From Colocasia esculenta (taxonomy: Eukaryota > Streptophyta > Magnoliopsida > Alismatales > Araceae), in NCBI GenBank assembly GCA_014218235.1, contig CM024759.1, positions 73,572,042 to 73,636,041 on the forward strand: 64,000 nucleotides of DNA. The letters run 5' to 3'. The notes beneath the pieces are model-generated. The model was not told the origin of the DNA. It was given only the letters and a program-made list of their open reading frames with translations, and made no database searches. Of the stretch, positions 10,627 through 22,529 are shown piece after piece. The position numbers and the translations under genes are program-made. The first letter of the stretch is position 1, and each line of letters begins with the position of its first letter.

Positions 10627-11770
10627 AGCCTTGCTTTGATTAGCGCAGATCTTTCGCTCCCAACGAAGGTAACCCCGGCCTACCTCGATCAAGGCGAGCA
10701 AGATTTGCATCCCGCGGGAGACTCCTTGCCACATAACGTCACTGCTTCCCTTGATCATTCGCTCCCAAGGAAGGAAACATTCCCAGCTGGTGCCTGCTAC
10801 GATCAACGGAAGGAAACCCCGCCAGCTAGTGCCTGCCATGGTCTAGGCGACCTAAGTGTGCATCCATCGGGAGACTCCTTGCCTGCTTCTCTTGCCACCG
10901 AAAATGGTGGGCCGTTTCTACTGGGCCCTTGTAACTCCACGGTGGACACGTTTAATCAGGCCGCCATGGAAGATGTGGACGCCAACGTGGATAATTCTCA
11001 AGCTTCTAAGGAGTCTTTACAACAGCTAAGTTATATGGGAGATCTTCCAGCAGGCTGTGAGGAAGTGATAATTAGCAAGGCGGCGTTTCTTCCAGCTTCT
11101 ACACATGTGCAAGTGGCGCAGGATGTGCAAGTAGAACCTCTTCCTACTGGGAGCGCTGATGAAGCTACTGCAGATACTCAAATTGTAGCTAAGGTAGTTA
11201 ACCCCTTGACGTTTGCACAAATAGTCCGTCAGTCTCCTAAGTCCCCAATTGTTCCGGTAGAGCAGATTCATGGTGAGTGCTCCAACACCCTTTCTAGCAG
11301 TTCTTCCTCTGGACGTCAGAAAATCATTTCTCGTCCTTCTCATAAAGGGGGTGTTAGTACCAATCACTAGAGAGTGTTCCCCTAGCCTAGTGCAGCAATT
11401 AGAGGCGATTAATGTGCCAGATACAGCTCCGTAAAATATAATCACAGATTGGAGGACAAAGTTTACTTCTGTGGCCGAGCTTGCCAGAGCTGAAAATACA
11501 TTTATGCCTGGATTTAAATTTGATTCAGAGGTATCTGGAATGGATTCAGAGGAAGATATCATGGAGTGTTGTTCTCGAAGACCAGGACTACGATCTCGGG
11601 CAGTCATTCGGCGTACTCATTCCTGGGACAGATCTTCTTTGGAGTTCTAGTTATCTCCTACTTTATTTTGGAATTGTAGTCAGTGACTTTCTCTGATTTC
11701 AGAATTTCCCCTTATATATATAATAAATTGGCCCTCTTAGACTTTTGATAAACAAAAAAAAAAAAAAAAT
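10627..11770 (+). pseudogene. 5'-truncated retrosequence with poly-A tail, unknown protein
   Basis: An open frame enters from the CACTA-1 terminus and runs to the stop at 11370. Its apparent start lies inside the TIR and is not real, so the gene was probably cut by the CACTA-1 insertion. The protein is Ser/Pro-rich with repeats such as AGDSLP and SGDSLPAS and a later FAQIVRQSPKSP; I do not recognise it. Downstream short broken frames (SEEDIMECCSRRPG) lead to AAACAAAAAAAAAAAAAAAT at about 11752-11770. A coding fragment ending in poly-A suggests a retroposed sequence, perhaps the ORF1 end of a LINE, but no endonuclease or RT motif is present. Confidence 0.35.
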
Positions 11771-11782
11771 ACAAAGAAAGGT

Positions 11783-11938
11783 AAATTAATTAGATGTCCC
11801 TAATAGATATTTGACTTATTTTCTAGTCTCTGACAGAGCTATAACTCATTACAGTAAGTGTAATTCTTGTTACAACATATGTTAAATCATGTTACAGTAA
11901 GGACCTCTCTATTACAGTCAGGGACTTCTAATTAATTT
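11783..11938. mobile_element. 156-bp MITE, copy 1
   Basis: Terminal inverted repeats of about 19 bp: AAATTAATTAGATGTCCCT at the left, and its near-perfect reverse complement AGGGACTTCTAATTAATTT at the right. The interior has ACTCATTACAGTAAGTGTAA and GTTACAGTAAGGACCTC. A second copy of nearly the same length is at 55725-55881. No coding capacity. The superfamily is uncertain because the ends are AT-rich and the target duplication cannot be set. Confidence 0.75.
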
Positions 11939-12728
11939 CTCTTACAAAGAAAGAGTGTAAGTTATAGAAAAAGTATATAAGTTACATAGACTCAGTATAA
12001 ATAGGAGGTATAGATATGTAAATATGTTAAATTAGATATATTTGTGTAAATATTTTTAAAATAAATTTATTTTAAAAAATCTCAAAAAATTTGATGACGA
12101 GGAATGTAACTTAGTGATCCCTATGTCACCTTCGAGTTTGAAAGACTTCAGTTCAAATTCGATGCCTATATCAGAGCATCAAGTTTTCTAAAAACTATAA
12201 AAAAAATTATATTTCTTACGAAAGAGTGAAGTTCTTGTCCACAACAGAAGAAAAAGGATATAAAAATAAAAGATTGAAGTTGGCATGTCCCCAATAAGAA
12301 TGAGCTAATTAAGAAGTAAGAACCTCTTTTGATACATGTTCACGCTGTCACATAATTTATCCCCCAACAGCCTCAACAACTCATGTCGAGGTGTGATTCT
12401 TGGAGAAGATAGAATTTTTCTCTTGTAGGCCTAATTACTTCCAAGTGTATTAAATCTAAAAATCTCAACCTCTGTCGGGTTTCTTAAGTTCAACCCAATG
12501 CGTAATCCACGTGTCAACTTAGAATTATTCGGCCTTGAGTCTATAATTCGACTAATATATCTATTACTTGCTTTAAGTCATGTTTATACTCAAACTTGAA
12601 TCTATAGTTCAGTCATTACATTTGTTGCATGTCCATAAGCCTATAGCTCAGTTAAGATATATGTTGCTCGACCTTGAACTTATATATAGCTTTGTTGATA
12701 TATATGTTGCTCATCTTTGAGCCTATAT
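11939..12728. other. AT-rich intergenic DNA with degenerate short repeats
   Basis: No gene recognised. From about 12500 to 12728 a loose 40-60-bp word recurs (CTATAGCTCAGT..ATATATGTTGCTCGACCTTGA). The same word family resumes on the far side of CACTA-2 (54450-54750, for example CTCGATCAGTATATTTGTTG), which marks this as the repeat into which CACTA-2 inserted. Confidence 0.55.
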
Positions 12729-13125
12729 CACTACAAGAAAATGCGGCTTTTCCGACGGAAAGCATTCGTCGAAAATCTGACGGTAATCCGTCGGAAAATG
12801 AGCATTTCGACAGATTTCCGTCCGAAGCTCGTCGGAAATGGTCCGTCGGAAATACTTGGTCAGAAATTACCGACGAAAAAGAATTCCGTCGGAAATAGGT
12901 GGGAAACTCCGACGGAAAACATCCGTCGGAAATTTCGTCAGTATTTACCGACGGGAACTCCGTCGGTAAATCAGTCGGCATTTCTGTCGGTAACTACTGA
13001 CACAAAACCCGTCGAAAAAAATCCGTCGGAACTATAGACGGAATTACCGACAGATTTCTTCCGTCGATAATTTATAATTTCCGACGGCTATTTATCCGTC
13101 GAAAAATCCGTCGGAATGTGCAATA
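12729..13125 (+). repeat. Left TIR and subterminal repeats of CACTA-2
   Basis: TIR at 12729-12741, followed by about twenty copies of TCCGTCGGAAAT / CCGACGGA words in both orientations up to about 13110. They match the right end (54240-54449), supporting one element with both ends preserved. Confidence 0.92.
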
Positions 13126-13439
13126 TTTTTTTTTTAAATTGACAAATAAAAATAATTTTTCAAACCTGCTACAATATTCATAAATTTCACAAATACTCAC
13201 GATCAACATAAAATCATAAAATACAACAAATATAAAATCATACAAAAAAAATAAATATAAAAAATCAAGACAGATCTGCTGGATCGTCTGCTGTCCCTGC
13301 CTCGTCATCGTCAGGTGCCGGAGTTGGGTCCTATATTAACAAAAATTAATATGAGAAATATTAATAATAATTAAAAGACATACATTATTTTCAAAAATTA
13401 AATTTAAAATATGTGATTATTTCTCAAGTTTAATTAGAT
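13126..13439. other. AT-rich stretch, no gene seen
   Basis: Between the left subterminal repeats and the tandem array. It contains a short region (13270-13330, GGATCGTCTGCTGTCC.. TCGTCATCGTCAGG) that reads on the minus strand as acidic residues after a putative splice site (CCTATATTAAC at 13331). It might be the last exon of the Transposase_24 gene beyond the tandem-array intron; the evidence is weak. Confidence 0.3.
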
Positions 13440-14880
13440 ATTATTTTTAGATCCATCGTTTCTTGGGTGTTTTTTAGATCTGTCATTTGAATGTCGAACA
13501 CAATCCGGAAATCCAAATTGGATTCCGTCAGTTCCCACACCTCACTTTAACCCACCCGGTCGTGTCGGAGAAAACGGCACGCCGATCCGATCCCTATTTG
13601 AGATTTTGGACCCCCGGGTTGTAAGTTTTAGCCATTTATATATACTTGACTATTTTTTAGATCCGTCATTTCAATGCCCAACCCAATCTGGAGATCCAAA
13701 TTGGATTCCGTCAGTTCCCACACGTCACTTTAACCCACCCGGTCGTGTCGGAGAAAACGGCACGCCAATTCGATCCCTATTTGGGATTTTGGACCCCCGG
13801 GTTGTAGGTTTTAGCCCTTTATATATACTTGGCTATTTTTTAGATCCGTCATTTCAATTCCCAACCCAATCCGGAGATCCAAATTAGATTCCGTCAGTTC
13901 CCACAAGTCACTTTAACCCACCCGGTCGTGTCGGAGAAAACGGCACGCCGATCGGATCCCTAGTTGGGATTTTGGACCCCCGGGTTGTAGGTTTTAGCCC
14001 TTTATATATACTTGGCTGTTTTTTAGATCCGTCATTTCAATGCCCAACCCAATCCGGGGATCCAAATTAGATTCCGTCAGTTCCCACATGTCACTTTAAC
14101 CCACCCGGTCGTATCGGAGAAAACGGCACGCCGATCCGATCCCTATTTGGAATTTTGGACCCCCTGGTTGTAGGTTTTAGCCCTTTATATATACTTGGTT
14201 ATTTTTTAGATCCGTCATTTCAATGCCCAACCCAATCCGAGGATTTAAATTGGATTCCGTCAGTTCTCACACGTCACTTTAACCCACCCGGTCGTGTCGG
14301 AGAAAACGACATGCTGATCCGATCCCTATTTGAGATTTTGGACCTTCGGGTTGTAGGTTTTAGCCATTTATATATACTTGGCTGTTTTTTAGATCCGTCA
14401 TTTCAATGCCCAACCCAATCCGGAGATCTAAATTGGATTCCGTCAGTTCCCACACGTCACTTTAACCCACCCGGTCGTGTCGGAGAAAACGGCACGCTGA
14501 TCCGATCCCTATTTGAGATTTTGGACCCCCGGGTTGTAGGTTTTAGCCCTTTATATATACTTGGCTGTTTTTTAGATCCGTCATTTCAATGCCCAACCCA
14601 ATCCGGGGATCCAAATTAGATTCCGTCAGTTCCCACACGTCACTTTAACCCACCCGGTCGTGTCGGAGAAAATGGCACGCCGATCCGATCCCTATTTGGG
14701 ATTTTGGACCCCCGGGTTGTAGGTTTTAGCTCTTTATATATACTTGGCTGTTTTTTAGATCCGTCATTTCAACGCCCAACCCAATCTGGGGATCCAAATT
14801 AGATTCCGTCAGTTCCCACACGTCACTTTAACCCACCCGGTCGTGTCGGAGAAAACGGCACGCCGATCAGATCCCACACG
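13440..14880. repeat. ~182-bp tandem array of CACTA-2
   Basis: Eight head-to-tail copies, marked by GATCCGTCATTTCAATGCCC near 13480, 13660, 13841, 14023, 14207, 14392, 14574 and 14757. The unit is 181-184 bp, often 183, which keeps a plus-strand frame open over several copies (VGFSPLYILG.. PSFQCPTQSGD). Parts of the unit (CCGTCAGTTCCCACA, GTCACTTTAACC, GGAGAAAACGG, ATTTTGGACCC) clearly correspond to the array in CACTA-1. Same position: directly after the coiled-coil exon of Transposase_24. Confidence 0.93.
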
Positions 14881-14967
14881 TCAATTTAGATTTCTTTTTT
14901 TTCCCTGTTGACATTCTTTAGTGGTTTCATCTCATCCAAAGTATATGAAATTAATACTAATACTGAC

Positions 14968-16691
14968 CTGAGGTGCTGGCTGTGTGGGGCGTACTCCCTG
15001 CATGGCTGAGATCAACTGCTGAACCATATCGCCGAACTGCGTCTGTAGCTCTGCCCGCTGCGTCTGTAGCTCTGCCTGTAGCTCTTCCCGAATGAGGCCT
15101 CTAATATCCTCTACACCACTGACGGGGGGCGCAGCAGATGAACTCGCGTATGCCGGAGGAGCGATCGAACTCGCATATCAGGACAACACTGGATGAGTAT
15201 CCAGGCTGTCCCCAAAGCCGTACACTCGACCCTTCCTCGGCCCTCCCGCTGCGTCGACCCAAGCCTCCGGATCCAAGTCTGGCTGGAGAGTGCCCTCTGC
15301 ATAGCGCTCCGCCATCGTCCTGTCGTAGGTCTCCTGCAGAACAAATTAAAATTAAATTATTGAAAACAAATTATTTTAATATCTTAATTGAATTCATAAT
15401 TTATAGCTTGACTTACAGCGATTGTGCGGGCACTCTCGCTAACATAGTCATCCGTCCCCTTCCGCTTATGAGTCTGATCAAATAACTCGCGAAAAGTAGG
15501 GGCACACTCGAGCTCGTGATGCTTACAATTCAACAAAATTAGTTAGTTTCACAATAATAATCAATGTATTAAGCAATTGAACAATAATATGCTTACCAAT
15601 TTTTGGTTGTGGGTCGCATAAGATACGGACCCACTAGTATGCACATTCTTCTCCGGAATGGATGATCGGTTGCGTTTTGCCGCCTGTGACCGCTCCTGCC
15701 ATGGTCCAGCAGCCCAACGCTCACAAAGGGACTCCCAATAGTCCCTCCTCAGCCAAACAGGGTCGTAATCCAGCCAAGCCATAGGATCCCGGTTGCCTGT
15801 GGTCTTCATTGCCTTGTCCCGGGCCTCCCACATCGACTTTCTTAAATTAGTCTGGGCAGTAGACTCCCAGACGGCTCTAGCTCGAGGGAGATCCTCGGGT
15901 CTCGTGAACACGAACCTCCGCTGTAAAGAAATAAAATTACTCAACTTTCTGCACTAACAGAGATAGTAATTAAATAAATGACTTCAACTCATCTAAAAAT
16001 TAAAAATACCGTGAACATGTCAAATAATAAATCCCGGATGGGCACCGGGAACTCTCTCCATGCATCCACTTGTCCTGGAATATGTGCGTGGACCAGCGTC
16101 GTAATATAGCGGGAAGCAGAGTCGAGATCTATCTTTCCCCTGCAATTGCACATTAATTTTGTACATGAAATGTATAACATAAATAACAAATACAGTAAAT
16201 TTGAAGTGATCAACTTTACCTTGAGATCCAACATGGCTGCCGTCCTGGTAGCTGAGGCCCCTCCTCAAATGTTGGATGCTGGCTCTCCACCTCTGTTGAA
16301 AACAATTTAGTACACTATTATTGTATAAATTGCAAGAAAACAAACATACTAATCTATTGAAACATACATGTACCTGGTGGTGAGGAAGAAGGGAAAGGTG
16401 GCACTACTCGCGTGGTCGGCGGGGAGGCGGTCCCTGCAAAATTATATACACATTAGAAAATATGAATTTAAATTGAATAACAATATATACGTATACCTGT
16501 CGCATGGACGACCGGCGTGGACAGGGAGGCAGTCCCTGCAAAATTGTATGTACGTTAGATCTCGTGAATTTAATATGAACAATAATATATATAGTTTTGT
16601 GTTTACATATACATATACCTGTCATGGACGAGGACGCGGACCCTCGGCCAACGGACGTGGAAACCGTCTGACTACGTCCTCCACGTACTAT
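14968..16691 (-). pseudogene. Transposase_24 gene of CACTA-2, degenerate
   Basis: Counterpart of the 1482-3507 gene. The start codon has become ATA (16689-16691; VRGGRSQTVSTSVGRG follows). Short exons lie at about 16620-16690, 16500-16540 and 16370-16440; two carry a near-duplicate segment GGCGGTCCCTGCAAAAT / GGCAGTCCCTGCAAAAT, suggesting tandem exon duplication. Larger exons: 16138-16300, 16010-16136, 15600-15920 (core WLRRDYWESLCERWAAGPW, SGSVSYATHNQKL), 15415-15515 (LFDQTHKRKGTDDYVSESA) and 14968-15334 (RVYGFGDSLDTHPVLS, then a QAELQTQ coiled-coil-like tail). A TGA stop interrupts the last exon right after HPVLS. The final donor is a normal GTCAGT. Confidence 0.8.
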
Positions 16692-16808
16692 ATCTCTATT
16701 GAGATAAATAAAGATATAACATGTCATCAGCACTCAAATTTGAAGTAGCAATTTAATATGAACATATAATTAGCAACAACACGAAGTTCTTACAAAATAT
16801 AGGGTATA

Positions 16809-19703
16809 TTATCTATCTTCATCATCAGATACTGAAGACATGTTTAATTCAGCATCATCTTCGTCATCATCCTCAACTTCATCCTCATCATGCCGGGACT
16901 CTTCCTCCACATCAGACTCCACCTCCCGCTCTAGGGCATTTGGGTCAACTTCTTCCTGTTCGTTATCCTTATATAAGCAAATTGTTTCATTTATATCATC
17001 AACACTGAACTGCGTAGAAGCTGCCAACTCTCGTGCGTCACTCCGATCTGATTGGAAAAAATTGTCATCAATACCTTCGAGCTCATCATCAACCGGGAGA
17101 AGCTCATACTCAGGGAATAGCCTTGATTTCACTCTACATGCAGCCCACCAATCTCTTAATTTGAGGGATGAATAATTTGAATAATAAACTTGTTGGGCTT
17201 GTGCCGCCAGAATGAATGGCTCATATGTACTCAACTTGGACTTATGCTTGACATCGACAATTCCATATGTTGTGTCATGACGAATAGATGTCGGATCAAA
17301 CCAATGACACTTGAAGAGAAATACATTGTTGTCTTGTCCCAAAAATTACAGTTCAATGACTTCTTCGAGAATGCCATAATAGTCAATTTCATTTTCATTG
17401 TAGGCACTTCCCTTCACACATACGCCGATGTTCATCGTAGACTAATTCCGTCCATAATCTCTCGTGTGAAATCTGTATCCATTCACAATGTAGCCTGGAT
17501 AGACACGTACAATCTTCGAGGGGCCATAACTGATCTCTTGTACTCTTGAATCGGTAATAAAACCTTGTTCAACCTATTATCAAAAAAATAGACAGACATT
17601 GACAAATTACAACAACTAATTATGCATAAGAACATAACACTTATGTTTCAAAATATTTAGACACATACTCGAGATCTTAACCAAGTAGGAAAAGACTTCT
17701 CCCATTCCTTTTCAACCTGCACGTCAGTTAGACGTGGATTCCGTTGCAGTATGACCGAGTCAAACTCTCTGCAATGTAAATGTCACACAACCTTTAAGTT
17801 CTGCAGCATTGCACGCAAATGATGTACATCATAAGTGTTGAGAACTTACTCAATATAGGGGTCTAGTTCTGCGCAATTCATGAAGATGTAGATCTCTGCA
17901 ACTACCAACTCTCTATCTTCGAGTGCGCGAGTAGAAGAATATCCGAACGCCCGTCCGGGACACTTGAATACAGAGAGTCGGTCAGACACATTAGAATCTC
18001 CACCATCATCATTACGTGGAGGTTGAGTGCGTCGGGTTCGTATTTCCGTGTCAAAGTACATCGAACAGAAGTTCGATATCTCCTCAATGAGGTACGCCTG
18101 GGTAATGGAGCCCTCAACTTGTGCTTTGTTGCGGACTTTCATCTTAAGATCGTGCATGCACCTACGACAATAATTCAAATGAATACATATGAAATATAAA
18201 AGATCGTCGTAATGTGAATAAACTGAGATATAGAAATATACCTCTCAAACGGATACATCCATTGAAATTGTACTGGTCCTCCGACCCTAGCCTCATATGG
18301 CAAATGGATGATCAGGTGCTCCATTGAATCAAAAATGCTGGAGGAAATATCTTCTTTAATTTGCAGACTGTCTGTATTATATTTTGCTCCATATGTTGCA
18401 AGTCAAGAATTCTGAGTTCTGATGCAGATAAAATCCTGAAGAATTGACTCAGCTCAGTCATTGCTCCCCATATTTGCTTCGGTAACAACTCACGAAAAGC
18501 AACTGGTATCAGTCTTTGCATGAAAACATGACAGTCATGACTCTTCATTCCGTATATTTTTCCCTCGTTGACATTTACACAACGAGCAATATTCGAGACA
18601 TATCCATCCGGAAATCTCAATTGCTTCAACCATTGCAACACTTCCTTAATCTGTCTGGCCCCAAGCACATATGAAGCTTTAGGTTGCACCTCTTTTCCAC
18701 TAACATGCTGCAGCTCTAGTTCTGGACGTCTACAAAGTACTTTCAAATCTAATCGTGCCTTGACGTTATCCTTTGTTTTGCCTTTGACGTCCATAACTGT
18801 GTTGAACACATTATCAAAAACATTTTTCTCTATATGCATGACGTCTAGGTTATGTCGTATCAAAAGTGTTGACCAATAAGGCAATTCCCAAAAGATGCTT
18901 TGCTTCACCCAATTGTGATCCTTCCCAAAGCCAGGGATTTGTCGGGTACTACCAGCCAGTTGTGTTACAGTCGGTAAGTTCTGGACCCGTCTCACCATGT
19001 TTCCACCAGATACTCGTTCTATATCTGCCTCCTCCATCACAATTGTATTTTTCATAAAAGAATCCTTTTGCTTTCGGAAAGGATGGTCACTCGGTAGAAA
19101 CCGACGATGACAATCGAACCAACATGATTTTCCCCCAGATTTCAACACAAATGATTTAGAATCCTCCATGCATTAAGGACATGCCAACCTCCCATGTGTG
19201 CTCCAGCCAGATAACATGCCGTACGCTGGAAAGTCACTTATTGTCCACATTAATGCAGCCTTCAAATTGAAATTCTATTTTCTAGATGCATCATAAGAGA
19301 GAACCCCATCTGACCATAACAATTTCAGGTCATCAATCAACGGTCTGAGATATATGTCTAAGATTTTTCCTGGACTTTTTGGACCCGGAATCAGCAATGA
19401 AAGGAACAGATTCTCACGCTTCATGCACATGCCTGGCGGAAGGTTATATGGTGTTAGGAATATTGGCCAACATGAGTAAGATGCCACCGAGCCTCCGAAT
19501 GGATTGAAACCGTCTGTGCATAAACCCAGCCGCACGTTGCGTGGATCCCTTGAGAAGTAAGGATGAGTACGGCTAAAATGAGCCCAAGCTTCACCATCGG
19601 CAGGATGACTCATTTCACCTTCGTCACGACGAACTCTTTCCGCATGCCAAGTCATATGTCCAGCTGTCTTCGGGGACATGAACAACCGTTGCAATCTGGG
19701 TGT
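16809..19703 (-). pseudogene. TNP2-DUF4216 transposase of CACTA-2, 3' part
   Basis: Homologous to the CACTA-1 transposase and keeps its exon layout: exon 1 part 18242-19703, exon 2 17850-18161, exon 3 about 17671-17769, exon 4 16809-17573. It is cut at 19703 by the Tat retrotransposon and resumes at 50178. Disabling changes visible: a stop in ACP*CMEDSKS (near 19172), a frameshift at PPAFL (near 18335), and two stops in the DUF4216 exon (RN*STMN near 17443 and IEL*FLGQ near 17346). The acidic tail VEDDDEDDAELNMSS resembles that of CACTA-1. By eye the nucleotide identity to CACTA-1 in the core is roughly 75-80%. Confidence 0.9.
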
Positions 19704-21295
19704 TGTAGACTGCGTTTTTCTTCCCCTTTTTACGGGGGAGGCGAAAAACACAGTTTAAACAAAGGAAAAGCGGAAAAGACAAAGAAATGAAACGTGATCG
19801 CCAGGTACTTTTCCTAAAAAGTACCAAAAGTTAAGGACGGGTAGGAAAGGAGGTGATGTGTACCTTTCACCCGTAGAAAGCGCGGGATGTGTGGGCGTGG
19901 GTTCTTTCTTCCTCCTTCCACCGGCCGGCCGGCGAAGGAGATTCAGCTCAGGTACCTGATAAGACAAATGGACGAGAAAAACACCGGATTAGTCGGAAAG
20001 TACAGTATCGAATACGGAAGAATAAAGGTGCATAAGATAAAAGGGGGGGGTGTGGAACATGCCTTTTGAGTGGCCTTTTAAACCCCTAAATTATGTAGGT
20101 GTGTGGGCATGCATGCATGTAAAAGTGAAAAAGGCCACGTAGGGACCAAATGACATGGAAGGAACTTAAAGGACCACGAGGGGTCCTGGAGGAGAAAAAG
20201 GGGGTGCTGCCACGAGGTTGCCGGACGGCGTGACGGCACTTGGAGAGAAAAGCGAGAGGAGGAGGACAACGATGATCCGCCTCGAGACGTGCGCGCGATG
20301 ATGGAGACGACGACGACGTCGAACCGGAGACGAGAGGGGAAGTGCGTGATGATGAGGAACTGTACGGCGAGGCAGAGCTCCGCCGTGTGAAGCTCCCTTC
20401 CCTCTCTCTCTAGAAACCTCACTCTCTCTCTCTAGAAACCTCACACACACTCTCTCTAGAAACCTCTCTCCTTCTCTAAAAAATGGCCAGCCCCCCCGGA
20501 AATGGGCTTCTGCGCGAAGCTTTAACACTGTTTTAAATCGCGTCCAGAACAGTCGCCGCCTTCAAGGAGCTTAAATGTGTCGGCCTTCCTCGCCGCGATT
20601 AGCAACCGCTTAACGTCCCATCAATCTGTGATGATTACGGCGTAGGGTGATATTTAAGAATCGCGTCGGCCTTAATCACCGCGATTTAGGAGGTCAAATT
20701 GATTTGACAGGCATGGCCGTGTTCAGGTTTAAAAACGCGTCCACCTAGAGCGTCGTGATTAACTACCGCCTGGCGGTTTGTAAATCGCGGCGGTCCAGCT
20801 GGTCGCGATTTGTAACTCTGACACCGTCCTGCCATCTGACAGCGGCATGGTGTGTCAGGTGGCTAAGAATTGCGTCGTACGAAAACGATGCGATTTCTTG
20901 CTGCGACATGCCCCCCCTGCCATGTGTCAGGACGTGCGTACTCTGACACGGATGTGATGGTTTGACTTTTAATCGCGGCGGGTTGGGTGGACGCCATTAA
21001 ATGTCGGTTATGCGTTGTGCTGTGAAGGCGGTAACAGAATCGCGTCGGTTAAGACCGCCGCGTTAATAGCTCATAAAAGGCATCGGCTATGGTGGACGCG
21101 ATTTAAAACAGTGCCCAGAGCCCTTTCCGGGATTTTTTTGTGATATTTTCTAGCTTTTCTAAAACCCAAAAGGCCCTAAAAAAGGTAGGAAAACAGGGAA
21201 AATTACTTAAAATGTTAACTTAAGACAATCACTTTTGAGGCATTACAGTGCAACTCGAGATTTTGTCCAATTTAGGTAAAATTGGCGTGTCTACA
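19704..21295 (-). repeat. 3' LTR of the Tat element (1592 bp)
   Basis: Starts TGTAGACTGCGTTTTTCTTC on the plus strand and ends GTCTACA. It contains CT-rich repeats (CTCTCTCTAGAAACCTC, 20400-20480) and seven or more ~30-bp CG palindromes (20533-21113), for example AATCGCG..CGCGATT at about 20660-20690. It differs from the other LTR by scattered substitutions and many one-base indels. No convincing purine tract adjoins it. Confidence 0.95.
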
Positions 21296-22529
21296 GATGC
21301 CTCGCCTTGGCGTTTGCTTTGTAAGGAGTAAAGCGAAAGCAAAACAACTGAAAAAGTAAGCGCCAAGGTGTAATGAGACACGCCCTTTCAAGGCACAGAC
21401 TGGAGCTGTTTGTCAATTTAAAATAACGTTGTTCTTCAGAAACTCTTATGGAGAGGAAACTGTACCATCGTAGATAACTAAAATACAAAGTAAAGACAAA
21501 TGCGAGATCAACCTCCGTCGTCGGGAAGTACCTAAGGACGTAATCCATTAGGTTTCACCTGCGTATGGGGCTGCCATGTCTGTAGGTGGATCGAAAGTAA
21601 AGTAAAGGAAAAGATCCAGGATGGATGAGTTTCTCTCCGAAAAGAACATCTTCAAACAATTTTATAATAAACTGAGTACTGGACTCAGAGTGGAATTATC
21701 GGGTTGCTTTGGCATTGACGGACCAAGTGATTATCTTTAATTAAGCTTTTCAAATGATTTTCTCTGAAATTCCTATTTGCATTTAAGGCTTTCCAACAAT
21801 CTTCCTGTTAACCTATGTGAATGCATGCTGGGCTTAAAAGAAAAGACTCATAAAACAAAACAAAATATAAGATAATCAAGGATAATATTGTTGTGCTGGA
21901 AAGGGGTCAGGATACCGGTAGGAACCGTCGTCCCCCTGTGGCCACAATGGCCTATCCTTAAAAGCAAGAATTCTCTGGAATTATCATCGTTTTTGGCAGT
22001 GAAGGGGAACTCAAACTCCAGATTCATCAGAGCCTTAAGGTCCTTGGTTAATTCTAATAAGTATACTATATAGTAAAATGCACTGCACACAACATCGATG
22101 GAGGCTGTCGAGGATATTCGTGTTCCTGCAACGTGGCAAACGTCCCGAGTCCTGTATTTAGGGAGCACAAAACACATTAGTTCACAAAAAACATGGCAAT
22201 TCAAAATCGCGTCCAGTACACCGGACACCTTTAAGGTACGTAAATCGCGACGACTGTCGCGGACGCGATTTACAGGCGCGGGCCAGAACTCAAAATTTTC
22301 ACTTTTTCTGCCCTTGGATGCAACGGAGGGTGGATGCTTCTAGACATTGGGTGAGTCATCCAAACCCTCCTTTTTCCAACACCTCCTCCAAACCCTTTCA
22401 TACATCAATCCCCACACATCCTCATCCTCATTTTCTCACTCAATCCTCTCTTCCCCACTCACTTCTCTCACACTCACTCTTTCCACCCTAGGGCTCTAAG
22501 AGGGAGAAAGGGAAGGAGATTTGGTGGAA
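21296..22529. other. 3' non-coding region of the Tat element and leader of PMD gene 1
   Basis: No gene recognised in about 1.2 kb. At 22204-22278 there are two CG palindromes (AATCGCGTCC.., AAATCGCGACG..GACGCGATTT). From 22370 to 22495 the plus strand is strongly pyrimidine-rich (TCTCTTCCCCACTCACTTCT), like the Y-patch leaders of plant genes, which fits a transcription start for the gene at 22530. No TATA box is evident. Confidence 0.5.

Noticed and set aside
10624..11370. 248-residue plus-strand reading frame as a complete gene
   Set aside because: Its apparent start is a GTG inside the CACTA-1 TIR, so the frame is truncated; I kept it only as part of a retrosequence.
13440..14880. CRISPR-like regular repeats
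   Set aside because: Units are ~182 bp and fully repeated with no unique spacers; plant transposon context.
21296..21330. Polypurine tract of the Tat element
   Set aside because: The bases next to the 3' LTR on the minus strand (CAAGGCGAGGCATC) are not purine-only; too weak to annotate.
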